From positions 4,781,262-4,845,261 of the forward strand of contig CM034145.1 in NCBI GenBank assembly GCA_019914995.1: DNA of 64,000 nucleotides, given 5' to 3'. The notes below the pieces were generated by a model that was not told the DNA's origin, made no database searches, and saw only the letters and a list, made by a program, of their open reading frames with translations. Positions 36,558-47,430 of this stretch are shown piece by piece. The translations under genes were made by a program, and so were the position numbers. Position 1 is the stretch's first letter; each line of letters begins with the position of its first letter. Source of the stretch: Acanthochlamys bracteata. Lineage: Eukaryota; Streptophyta; Magnoliopsida; Pandanales; Velloziaceae.

Positions 36558-38140
36558 GTTATCGTCATACTTTGAACTTTCTGATATGGAGCGCCAGTGG
36601 AGATTTGGAGGCGACCATTTTGTCAAGACGAAGCCAGCCTTATCAGTTGCATGGATATCTTATAGGAAGAATAATTCTCCAGTGTAGTTTACCAAATTCT
36701 TTTTGTAGTATTTATTTGCATGTAATGGAGTTACTTGTATCCCGACATACCAGATAGTGTTATGTAATCTTATAACTATTTTTTGGTTTAGTTCTTTTGA
36801 TAGGGTGGTGTGATGATCTTTTGTTGATGTATTGGATAGTGATTCAAGAATATGTTGTTTGTCTCGAAAACAAATATCCAATACTATTAGGTGTGGTATT
36901 GTAAATTTTACAAATGTCCCGATGAGTGGAGCATGCTTTATTTTACCTGTAATTAAAATTTTTTCTTCAAAAAGTGAATTCTAATAAACATTCAGGAACT
37001 AAGTTTTTAATAATTTATAATGACTTCATAAGAAATAAGTAAGCCCAAAAAATTTATATAAAAAAACTGTGATTTTGTCCAAGGACTTAGATCAGTCAAG
37101 ATAGAATTTAGGATCTAAAGTTCAATTATTTTTACAAACGTTTCTTGTCCTAACTATGAGCAAACATGTCTTTTTAAGTTCATTGATCTGCATCTAGATA
37201 AAACACAGCTTTCAAATGCCTAACAAATTTCTTTTTTGAGGGCCATTAACATGTGATCATCTTTGTTGATAAGGATTCCAAATGCAATGTTGCTATTGCT
37301 TAATAGTGAAAAACAAATCAAAGTTGTTAAAGTTTTTCCAAGCATGCCACAGTAAAGTCTGAAGTTATCTACATGAAGAAATATTTTCCAAAATGTTACA
37401 AATGCGTAATTTTTTTTTTTTTTTTTTTTTTTGAAAATCGGTATTATCGAAATTCAAACTGCCGACCTTTTCTTGAAAGGTAGAGGTGAATACGATAAAA
37501 AGTGCTCAGAAAATAATGGTGGTATTTTGTGACTAATTTTAAGTTTTTTTCATTCTAATTTTTTATTTTTTAGTTTTTAATAAAATTTTGAAATATTTAT
37601 AAAATTAAAAAATATAAAAAAATTTTATATCGTAAAATTTTATTATAACTTACTATTAATATGTAAAAGATTTAATAACATAAAATATAAAATTTATTTT
37701 CTAACAAATTCAAAAAAAAATTTGTTTTAAAAACTTTTTTTTAGAATTACTTTCAACCATCACCAATATAAAGTTGAAAAGGTGAAAGCTGAAAATAACA
37801 ACTATAATCGCGATTCATATTCACAAATATAATCACATCAATAAGAAAATTGTGATATCATGATTTAATACACATAAAAATAAAAATAAATTAATAGATA
37901 TTTTAAATATACTTAATTGAATTTCGTGCTCTTTGAGAGTAACGTTTGAAAATAAAATTTTTTTATTTTTTTGAAATAAGTTATATTTTTATTTTAAAAA
38001 AAATAAAATATATAATATAAAAATTTTACTATATAATTTTTTTTAATATTTCAACATTTTTATATAAAATTTTAAATATTTATAAAATATATATTAAATT
38101 ATAAAATAAAAAATTAAAGAATTATTTTTCTGTAAACTAA
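36558..38140. other. 3' flank of TMN and A+T-rich repeats
   Basis: Probable TMN 3' UTR to about 36900, then no gene. Shared A+T-rich modules occur at about 37540-37750 and 37930-38110. Confidence 0.5.
37410..37495 (-). mobile_element. Possible SINE remnant with poly(A) tail
   Basis: On the minus strand a CCTCTACCTTTCAAGAAAAG stretch is followed by GGTCGGCAGTTTGAATTTC, which recalls a pol III B box, and then a 23-base A tract. The arrangement fits the 3' part of a tRNA-derived SINE, 5' truncated. No target duplication was confirmed. Confidence 0.3.
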
Positions 38141-38143
38141 GCT

Positions 38144-38725
38144 AAACGGAGCCGGACGAAAACGCATCGCTGTACTCGGCAGTGATGACTAGTTCCATGC
38201 TAGCTAGCACAGTCGACGCATTGCAACGGTCAACCGGGCAGGAAGGAGAGCTCTACTGAACGTCGGTGGAATTATTCAGATGATAATTTACCATAAAATC
38301 AGGAAGCTCGAGTTTGTGTACTTTTTTCCCAAACAGATCAAATATAGTAGCAATTATACAGTCCCTCAAATTCGGAACTACAAGCATCTCTCAAAAAGAA
38401 TTCGCTGTCGTCGCCTGCTTGGCGCAGCGTTTAGTTGGTCATGGGGACACCGGTTAGGCTAGACGGTGCCTAGCGAAACCTTCCGATTAGAAACACGGCC
38501 GGCTCAAAGCATAACGGCGGCCGTCAACCTGTACTCTCCTGTTTCCTGCTGTGCTCGTTCAAGTTCGCAATCGTCCTATTCTCTGCCGGATGGATAACGC
38601 TGGTGATGATCATCATCGTGTTCTTGCGGCAGACCAAAGGACTGCAACTGAGGAGATGGTACTGCTTTATCTTGGAAGTCAACTCAAAACGTAGGGATAA
38701 CACGTACGATTTCTTAAGGCATTGA
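38144..38725 (+). pseudogene. Sugar transport protein (STP, MFS hexose/H+ symporter) pseudogene
   Basis: A GC-richer patch in an A+T-rich region, between two A+T modules. Broken pieces read in order like the second half of a plant STP: DENASLYSAVMTSS and STVDALQRS (cf. NASLYS...TVDRLGRR), then AAFSWSWG, then TVPSETFRLETRPAQ and SITAAVNL (cf. VPSEIFPLEIRSAGQ), then FKFAIVLFSAGW and TKGLQL before the end near 38725, with an alternative frame reading EEMVLLY. The pieces lie in different frames, separated by stops and shifts, and large parts are missing. Not expected to give a transporter. Confidence 0.7.
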
Positions 38726-40001
38726 AGAGAGTGGGTGCTAAAAGTATTTAAGGTGATGTTTGGCAAAAATTTATAAATTCTTCTCATATTAATTTTTTAT
38801 TTTATGTATTTTAATAAATTTTATATATTATTTTTAAATAAATTTTAATTTAAAAATATAAAAATTTTTATAATAAAATTTATTATTAATTTGAAATAAA
38901 AAATAAAATTTAGTTTTTAAATTTCTAGAATATCTCAGCATCAATAATTACTTTTTAATATTTCAAAACTATTTGATTCAGCTTATCAAAAAATAATTTT
39001 TTAAGTTTTAATATATATTTTATAAAAGTTTAGAAAATTTATTTAAAATTTAGAAAGCATAAAAATTTTAGATAGTGAAATTTTTTTATTTTATATTTAA
39101 AATTTTTTTAGAAATAAAAAATAAAATTTATTTTAAAAAAATAAAAATATATTTTATTCTAAAAAAAATTATTTAAAAAATATTACCGAACTCCCGGATA
39201 GTTAATAATTGTCTGATTTTATTCAGCTTTTAGTGGCTAATATAGGCTTGTAAGTATAGGACGTAAAAGCCTATATAAGGCAGTTCGTAGTGTTCTGTTT
39301 TTCAACAGTGACCGAAAAAGAAATCAGAAACAAATTTGAAAGAATTAGCATTCAGAGCTATACTCCAAACAAAGCTTCCGTCTTGTTTAGTAGAGTAGAA
39401 TTCTAAATTTGTAAACTTATAACCAACACTCGGGAGGAAACATTGGTACTTGGAGAAGGTTAAGCCTCCATTGGAGGAAGGTGAAAATGGAGCAACTGTC
39501 TCCGATTTTAGGGAGTTCAGCTATTTTGCTGCACCGTTTTGCTTCATATATGTTGTTATCATTCTGAGTTTATCAATGCATAACTTAAACAAGAAATATT
39601 GTCCGGGTTTTAGAGGCATTGTTTTAAATACACAAAAAAAATGTATATTTAAAAAGTGAATTAAAAATAAATTTAATTAATATATTTTAATTTTACTTGA
39701 AAGTGAATTGAAATTAAAATGTCAAATTTTAAAAATTAAAGTTATAAATATTTTTAGATAGTAAAATAAAATAAAACTCTCGGCTCAATAAACTATTAAA
39801 ATATAAAATTTTTAGAACTCTAAATTTGATAAAAAAAACTGAAATTTGGAATACTTAAAATACGCACTAAATATATCAATTATGGTACTCATGACAAACG
39901 AAGTTTGAATAATGTATTTGAGTCTTTTCTGAAACAAAACAATGTCCAAGTACAAGTTATGCCAGTATTAACGCCGTCTTTAATAGTCTTCTACAAAAAG
40001 G
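38726..40001. other. Intergenic A+T-rich repeats
   Basis: Shared A+T-rich modules at about 38750-38960 (starting GATGTTTGGCAA) and 38970-39190. A short patch of mixed composition lies at 39200-39660 without a recognisable gene. Confidence 0.45.
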
Positions 40002-40708
40002 TTAGGCATCGACCTCTAAATTAAACTAGATTCGAATTCGAATTAATAGCGTGTAAAATTTAGTAAGTTTTGATAAAAAAATGGACTAGTTTAATGAGCT
40101 AAACCGAATTAGTAGTGTAAGAATTTAGAATCGCCTAAAAAATATGCTAACTAACGTGACTATAGACCATCAACTTATTTTAGATTTGACTAAATAGATC
40201 TTAATTTGGTGCGCTTAATAGACCACATTTTTTAATAATTTTATATTACCTAGATGCTAAAATAAAATATGTATTTATAAGTGAAAAATACTAATCTCTA
40301 AAACATATGCCAATCTTTTTAGTGTGAAAATTTAATCCTATAATTAGTATTAGAGCTCAATGAGATGTAGTCACTCGATGTGTTGCTGAGACAAATAATT
40401 GTTGGATCTCCAAATAAATTATGTTCGAATGAATGGTGTGTAAGACTTGATGGTTAGGATCGACTTAATAGCATAGGGATCTAAAATACTATCTAACTAA
40501 AAAAAGACTAGTTAAATTGTAGATAGACTAATAACTCACTTTGAATTGAGCCCGCAGATTTTAATTTTGGTGGACTTAATAGTCCACGTCATTTCATTTC
40601 ATAATCTCATTAACTGTGTGCTAGAAAAAATATATAAGTAAAAGATGGTAACTTGTAAAAATTAATCAATTTTTTTAGCGTGGGAAACTAATAAATTCCC
40701 ACGCTACA
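40002..40708 (+). mobile_element. TRIM-like element: two diverged direct repeats with a primer-binding-like site
   Basis: About 40002-40340 and 40400-40708 are diverged direct copies. Shared blocks include ATTCGAATTAATAGCGTGTAA/GTTCGAATGAATGGTGTGTAA, CTTAATAGACCAC/CTTAATAGTCCAC and a TTTTTAGYGTG near the end of each. The roughly 60-bp spacer starts with ATTAGTATTAGAGC (40343), similar to the tRNA-Met primer site TGGTATCAGAGC seen after many plant LTRs. The second copy begins TGTTGGATCTCC. Short LTRs with a tiny non-coding interior fit a TRIM retroelement. The ends are eroded. Confidence 0.45.
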
Positions 40709-40736
40709 TAAGTAATTTCACAATAGCTATTACCTA

Positions 40737-41162
40737 GAGAGATATAAAAATGGGCCGGGCCAAACGGGCGCCCGCCGCCCCGATGAACGATGGACGGGAC
40801 GGGCCGACTAGGTTTAACCACGGCGGCCCGCCGATTATTATTCATATTGACCGGTCAACGTTGACCGGTCAATATGGACCGTTGACTTGGTCAAAATTAA
40901 CCGTTGACCAGATCAAATTTTAATTAAAAATATTTTTATATTACTAAAAAATAAATTTTAAAAATAAAAAATATTTATTTTTTTTATTTTATCTTAAAAA
41001 TAATTTTTAATTTCTATTTTTATATAAAATTAAAATATAAATCGGATAAAATGGGCGGACCGGGTCGTGAGAATTGAAACCGGGCCGGGCTGGCCCGGTA
41101 TATTAACTTAGCCCGGGCAGGCCGGTCCGGGCCAGTCCGGCCCGCCCGTTTTTGCACCTATA
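40737..41162. mobile_element. hAT-type MITE, 426 bp, with 8-bp target duplication
   Basis: The element is bounded by an exact 8-bp duplication ATTACCTA (40729-40736 and 41163-41170), the hAT superfamily duplication length. The ends are degenerate inverted repeats: AAAAATGGGCCGGGCC on the left, and AAAAACGGGCGGGCC as the reverse complement of the right. Both subterminal arms are strongly G+C-rich (GGCCCG motifs) around an A+T-rich centre. It carries a perfect palindrome (40843-40876). It has no coding capacity. Confidence 0.75.
40843..40876. repeat. 34-bp perfect palindrome made of TTGACC W-box cores
   Basis: The half-site CATATTGACCGGTCAAC is followed by its exact reverse complement. It contains four TTGACC/GGTCAA cores, and further TTGAC cores follow in the next 45 bp (GTTGACTTGGTCAA, then CGTTGACC). 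TTGACC/T is the binding core of plant WRKY factors. Confidence 0.9.
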
Positions 41163-41170
41163 ATTACCTA

Positions 41171-43467
41171 TAATAAAAAATGCACGGAGATTCTATCTTG
41201 TGAAAACTCATGGTACTTTACGCTTCACCTCGGTATACAATTTGATAGGTGTTAAAAAATTACCAGGAAAATAAGTTCTATATCTTCATGATACGATAAG
41301 CCCTAACAGGTCTCCTTGCGTGAAAAAGCCCAAATAATACCAATAGACAAAACTTAGCAAGTTCTATATCTTCAGGAAACATAAGATTACACATCAAACC
41401 AAAAAATAACACAAAGGAAAAAGAAGCACAAAAGATAAACCCTCCTGTAGGTAGGAGTTAGACACTTCAACTCGCATGCTACTTGCTAATGGCTGATTGC
41501 GTATAAGTCAAAGAAAAAGGAACCAAAAAGAGGCTCATATGCCTAGTATGTCTATAGTCACTTGTCAGGTAAAAGCTAGTATCAGGAGCTTTCAATTTTT
41601 ATGATTCTGAATCCTTTCTGATTCAGCACTCCACAAACGCCTTATCATGTCAAAGGCAATATCATCTTCAATCTAAAATAAAATTATCGAACATAAAGAG
41701 CTAGTCAGAAGAACAAAACATGATTCTGAGGCATACTTCTATGTTTAATTACATATATAGGGATTATACGAGATTCAAATCCAAACACAAATCCGAAAAC
41801 ACACTTTCTATGAAAACTAATAATGCCCAAATGCATCAATTTAAGATAAACTGTCCAAGCTTAATTAGTTGCTCAACAAAATTCAACATCTATAAAGTGA
41901 GGCTCACAAAAAGGGCTCACCCTCAATAATACCATCTCAACCCACCTAACGGACGGCTAAGCTGACAAATAAAGCAGTACATAAAGCAAGCAAAGGACCA
42001 GATATTAAGCATACTTCCCTTGCTGCAGAATTAAGAAATGATATTGAAGTGAATGTTCAATATATTCCACAATCGGCTCAGATTAAAAACTTCAAAGCAT
42101 AGATGAAGTTCCAGGCAAGACAGCAAGTTTTCCTTAAGATAATCCAACTTGCATTATATGCTAACAACCAAAAGCTTTTGTAAAAATTATTTCAATTAAT
42201 TAACAGATTTGACTAGAGCATAATTCACCAACTACTTATTTAAAGATCCAGAAGTACCACAGACTTGTTCAATGCAGAATCACAACAACTTGAGTTCAGC
42301 AAGAGCCTAGAAATAACATCTGATACAATATATGGAACTTGAATAATCACTTGCTACAGAAAAAACTATGAACTCCATATTGATGTCATCAAGGTTAAAG
42401 AATTTAATTAAAACATCACGAGACCTTAAAAAATTGTAGAAACTGCAGGCCACTGCTGCTAGCATAGATCCTATGAGTCGTTCTTCTGCTGCTTCAAGAA
42501 CAGAAAGCTAAATCAAAACTTGCATGCACCTAATGTTATCAACAAACACAGGCATGTATGGAAGTAACAAGGCTATATTTGCTTATTTGATTCAATTGTT
42601 CACCTGGAAACCTACTGCAAAATCAGAAAAATCAGTGTAAATTGCATTCCAGTAAGGAAAAGGACCACAAATTCCATTCCATCCTTTGTTTCCTACAATG
42701 TGCATATTGATCTAGTCTTGTGGTTTATCGAATTAAAATCAACAGCCCAGTTCAAACAGGAAGTTTCTCCAACACTGAAGGATGCATTTCTTCCCAAGAG
42801 CACAAGATATTTGCAAATTAGAACATACCACATAAGCAAGAAAAACATTCCTGAACAAAAACATATATATTCAAAATAGATAATATATATTTCCCACATC
42901 ATAAAGTAAAGGTTACACGATACGAACACTAGAATGCATAAACCAAACAACAACACCGTATTATACAGAGACTGAAACCCAACAACTATTTCAATCTCTT
43001 TTTTCTTTTTTTTTTTTTTTTTGAACTTACAACTAATAAACACCATGACCACTACTGAATTAAAATGACTTCTCGTGACAACTAAACCTAAACTACCATC
43101 ATCATCACCAACCTTGAACCTTGCAAATCTTTCAAGGACTAACCTTCCACACATCTCAACCAACTAAATCATACAAATCGACACCTAAAATCCACCACGT
43201 AACCACCTTTTCTTCATCTCCAATCGAAATTCTTCCTGTTGAAAAAATAAAGGAAGATTCACCGTATCGGAGACGGCAGATCCAGCTTCTACATAGCAGT
43301 AGATTAATCGAACAACGACGGTAAACATCGAAAGGTGAAATCTTTACTACATACCCACCGACCTTTATCTCCACCAAATCGAACCAACCATCCAGTAGAG
43401 CCAGCCAGGCCAATACAGGCAAGCCATCGAAGTACCTAGATCGTTAGATCAGATGATCTAACCGTCG
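41171..43467. other. Intergenic; downstream side of the PNRC-motif gene
   Basis: Moderately A+T-rich without a recognised gene. A poly-T run lies at about 43003-43022. Sequence just left of 43468 is the 3' UTR of the PNRC-motif gene. Open frames at 42693-43422 on the minus strand look like chance frames. Confidence 0.4.
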
Positions 43468-44076
43468 TCAAGCGACGCAATCGAGCCGAAGCAAGCCAAG
43501 AAGATCCTTAGTAGCTTCATCAGCACTCTTCTTCAAGATAGAAAAGCTCGGAACAGGGAGAGAGCTCGGAGAGGGGGAAACACAGAAAGCCGGTCCAGCG
43601 TAAACCGTTTTTTTCATATCGACCGACATCTGCTTCCGTTGGAATTCCGGCTTCGCCTGTCCAATCCGGTCAGAAGAGAACACAGGACGAGGCAAGACAA
43701 CTACCTGCTCATCTCCACCGTCAGAAACTTGATCAACGGTTGGATCTGGCAGTAATTCTTCACCACGCTTTAATATCGTTACTTGTCCCATAACCAACGG
43801 TTTGGGGGGAGATTTAACAACCGTCTGAGTCCGGTTTTGCTTATCGGAGACGGAAACACGTCTGTGGTTAGATCTAGGTTTTGACTTGTTACTAGCAGGA
43901 GCCGATCTGTTAGATCTCGTTGTAGGCGGAGGATGAGGAGGAGAAGGAGGGCTAGAAGATCTTCCCGGTTTTTTCCGATAAGATCTCGCCGGCGACGGCA
44001 ACGATTGGCGGAAGTTTTGAAGATGGTTGAATCCATCTTCTAAACAATCTTTTGTTCTAAGAACCATGGTTCCCAT
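43468..44076 (-). CDS. PNRC-motif (proline-rich nuclear receptor coactivator-like) protein, 202 aa
   Basis: A single-exon coding frame starting at ATG 44076 in the context GCCATGGGA; an upstream in-frame Met exists but would add a hydrophobic leader I consider 5' UTR. The protein is basic, Ser/Pro-rich and mostly disordered (SSSPPSPPHPPP, then SNRSAPASNKSKPRSNHRR). It carries a C-terminal block GPAFCVSPSPSSLPVPSFS, then KDLLGLLRLD. The SLPVPSF core matches the PNRC short linear motif, which in animals binds the decapping factor DCP1; the plant family members are inferred to act in mRNA decay. Possible downstream UTR introns were not modelled. Confidence 0.75.
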   Translation of the reverse strand: MGTMVLRTKDCLEDGFNHLQNFRQSLPSPARSYRKKPGRSSSPPSPPHPPPTTRSNRSAPASNKSKPRSNHRRVSVSDKQNRTQTVVKSPPKPLVMGQVTILKRGEELLPDPTVDQVSDGGDEQVVVLPRPVFSSDRIGQAKPEFQRKQMSVDMKKTVYAGPAFCVSPSPSSLPVPSFSILKKSADEATKDLLGLLRLDCVA

Positions 44077-47000
44077 GGCGGTGAAGAAAATCAAATCAAA
44101 GAGAAAACAGAGCGAGAAAACAAAGAAGATTGAAGGAAGCAAAAGAAGAATTGACTTCTCTTCTCTACAAATATTTGCTCTGCGAATTTTTGGCTTTTCT
44201 TTTTCTCATTTCTGGGAGAAGTTGGAGACAACCGGGTTGCTCAGTATATAGACAAACAAAAGAGTAAACCGCGTTAAATTATTTTGGGCTCTGTTTACCG
44301 ACTCGGAAACGGAGTTATTTTTACTTTCCCATTTTACTCTTTATGCTAACACATGATTTTGTTCAGATTCATAACTGAATTTCGAAAAAAAATTAAAATA
44401 AAAAATAAAATAAAATAAAAGTAAAGTTCTGTTTTAATAAATTTTAAAAATATATTAAAAATTAAAAAATATAATTGTATTGGAAAACGTATAAATAAAA
44501 AAATTAAAATTAAAATTCTACATATAAAAATGAAATTTTAAATTTTTTATATAATTAAAACATATAAATTATTTAGATTTTAAATTTGAAAAAAAAATAA
44601 ATTATGAATATTTAAAAGACAGTACTATTTTATTATGATTGTGATCTAATAAATAATATTGACCGTTGATTTTAACGAATGGATTTATTTCTGGTTGTTG
44701 TTGTCAAAACGAATAAGGACACTTTAGTCAATCAAATTACAATGATTGAAATTGTTTATTTTTGTTGAAATTTTGGGTAATTGGGAAATGGAATGGCGTG
44801 GGAACTGGGAAATGGGCAATCGTGGGATAACATGAAAAGTAAAATATACGTGGCGGAAAGTTCCGAATTAATAATAACTCATAAATAAGTAATTCACTGA
44901 AATGGTCTTTTTGGAGGAAAGTGGGCCTTGGGCTTTTGGAGAGTGGTGGGCGGTTGTTCACCGACATGTAGTAACGGGATACAGTTAGTTGTCTGTCTGA
45001 TATTTTAGAAAACGATTTCGTATTTTATTTCATTCTATCTTAAATGGGGGAACGGATGGTATACGGTATACCGTCTATTCAATAAAATAAATTGATATGT
45101 TGATCCTTTCATCCAGTCGTACAACAGAAACAATCGTATGTTCAGGAATGTATGATTATGAAAAAAATTTGAAAAATGTTATTTTAAATTTTTTTAAAAT
45201 ATGAGTCTTATTTTTTGACATAAAATTTTTGAAAAAAATTAATAATAATAACTAATAATAGCATCATAAATTTTTTTTGTATTTATACTAATTTTATATA
45301 ATTTAAATTTTATTTAAAACTTAAAATAAATTAGAATGGAAAGAAAATAATAAATTTTTTTAATGACGTATAATTTTTTTATATCTTTAAAATATTTTAA
45401 ATTTTATAAATATTTTAAAAATTTTATTAAAAAATATAAAATTAAAAATTTAATAAATTCTTCCAAATATAACCTAAATATTTCCTGAAATTGCTATTTG
45501 AATGATAAACCAAAAGTCATAACAGTTTTTTGAGATAAATTGAAATATGAATGAGTCAAATCACCAAAGAACAGCAATAAAACATTAAAACCTTAGCTCC
45601 GAAGTAAGTTTTAAAAATTAAATTTTTGATAAGTAAAGTTTAAGAAGTGAGTTATGATTTATGTATTTAATTATATTTTAAAGTAAGTTTGGAAATTTTT
45701 TTATTATATTTAGTCTATTAAAGAGAGTGTAAAATAAATTATTAAAATAAAAGGTAGTTTAGAAATAATAAATAGATGTACGATATATTTACATATTTCT
45801 CTAAAATCACTTTTAATAAAAAATAATTTAAAAAATTAAAATAAATTATATTTATTAAAAATTTATTTATTAAAATTTAATTTTAAAATTTATTTATAAT
45901 ATAAATAATTATAAAATATTATTTTTATTAAATATTTTTAATTTTTAATTTTATTATTTAAACTTACTTTGAAAAAATAAATTTATCTTATATAAACACG
46001 CCTTAACAAAGATCCGCGTTATTCATAACCGTGTCAAATGTCAATTCAACTTTGGTAGAACCGTAGAAGGCAGAGCACTACGAAATTCGTTAACGTGTTT
46101 TGTTATAATTTGAGCTTATTAGTCAAAATACAACCAAGACGTTGTAATTAAGATTTAAATTACTTATTTAAAGCTGAACTGAAGTAATATCTTGCATTGT
46201 AGCCCAGTAATATTTCATATAGCAAGACCTTGTCTTCCTGTTATTTGCAAGATAGTTCTTTTATTATTCAAATAATAAGCAGCGTTACAAATAGTACTGT
46301 GGCTAAAAGTAGAGAAATTTTAATTTTATATACCCATCTTTAGAAATACGATATATGGTAAGAATTTCACAATTGTACATATTATAACATCTTTTATCAG
46401 TACAGTTAAAGGTTTAATAAAAAGTCCTATAATAACCATTATTTGAAAACTTATTGTTTAAAATTTTAGATTTAATTAAATCGAAAGCGATTAGGACAAA
46501 TTATAACATCTTCTATCATCTAATTATTATTAAAAATTTATTTATAGTTATCATTTTAATATTAGCAAGATCAATCTGAAATAATAATTAAAAAATTAAT
46601 TAGAATTCAATATAATTATTGAATATGTTAAATTAAGATTAATAATTTTGACTATAAAATATAGTGTGTTGTGCTAGAATTAAATAATTTTATCTAGTTA
46701 TTAAATGAATCAATTGAAATTAGATTTATCATTTTGTATTGTTATTTCTATTTGATTCTATCTCACAATTTTGTCAAGAAAAATAGAAGGTGCCCTGAGG
46801 ACTTGATTAGAGGTTATAAAAAAAATTTGGTCGCTGTTATCTGATCAAATATTTTATGAAGTATAATCATGCAAAAGAACTCATGAAATCTACAATATTA
46901 GCATCGCGTTCCGATAAGTCATTTATAAATTTTTTTTATATTTTAAATAAATTTTTAATAATATTTTATAAAATATATTTAAAATTTTAAAAATATAAAA

Positions 47001-47430
47001 TATTTTTATATAGTAAGATATTATTATTATTTATTATAATAATAAAAATAGAATTAAAAAATCTCTAATTTTTAGAAAAGTACTAATTCCTAAATACTCT
47101 TTTTTAAGTTTTACTTACTATTACTGCTTTGTTTATCATAATAATACGATATTTGCTGCACCTCGAACTCTCGGCTTATATTGCTGTTGTTGTTTTAAGC
47201 TCTTATAAATTTAAAATAGAAATACTATAATCATTCCCTTGTAACCTGTCTCATACTAGTACGAAATAGAATCGTAAAAGACCTATCATGCAAAATTGGG
47301 TTAATTATTTTTTTTTCCTTCAATTGCCAGTCTGCCAACCAACTCCATCTCCTCTCTCACAAGTCAACTAAAAATAAATAATTAAAAAAAACTTCCATAT
47401 AAAATTGGAGAGAGAAGAGAGAGAGAAATA
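44077..47430. other. Divergent intergenic region, A+T-rich repeats
   Basis: Lies between the divergent PNRC and EDR2-like genes. Shared A+T-rich modules are seen at about 44380-44600, 45140-45480, 45850-45960 and 46910-47100. A mixed-composition patch at 44690-45130 shows no gene. The GAGA-rich leader at 47408-47428 belongs to the EDR2-like gene. Confidence 0.5.

Noticed and set aside
42693-43422. Minus-strand frames downstream of the PNRC gene as extra coding exons
   Set aside because: Composition is not protein-like, one begins from a poly-T tract, and the PNRC frame already ends at its conserved C-terminal motif.
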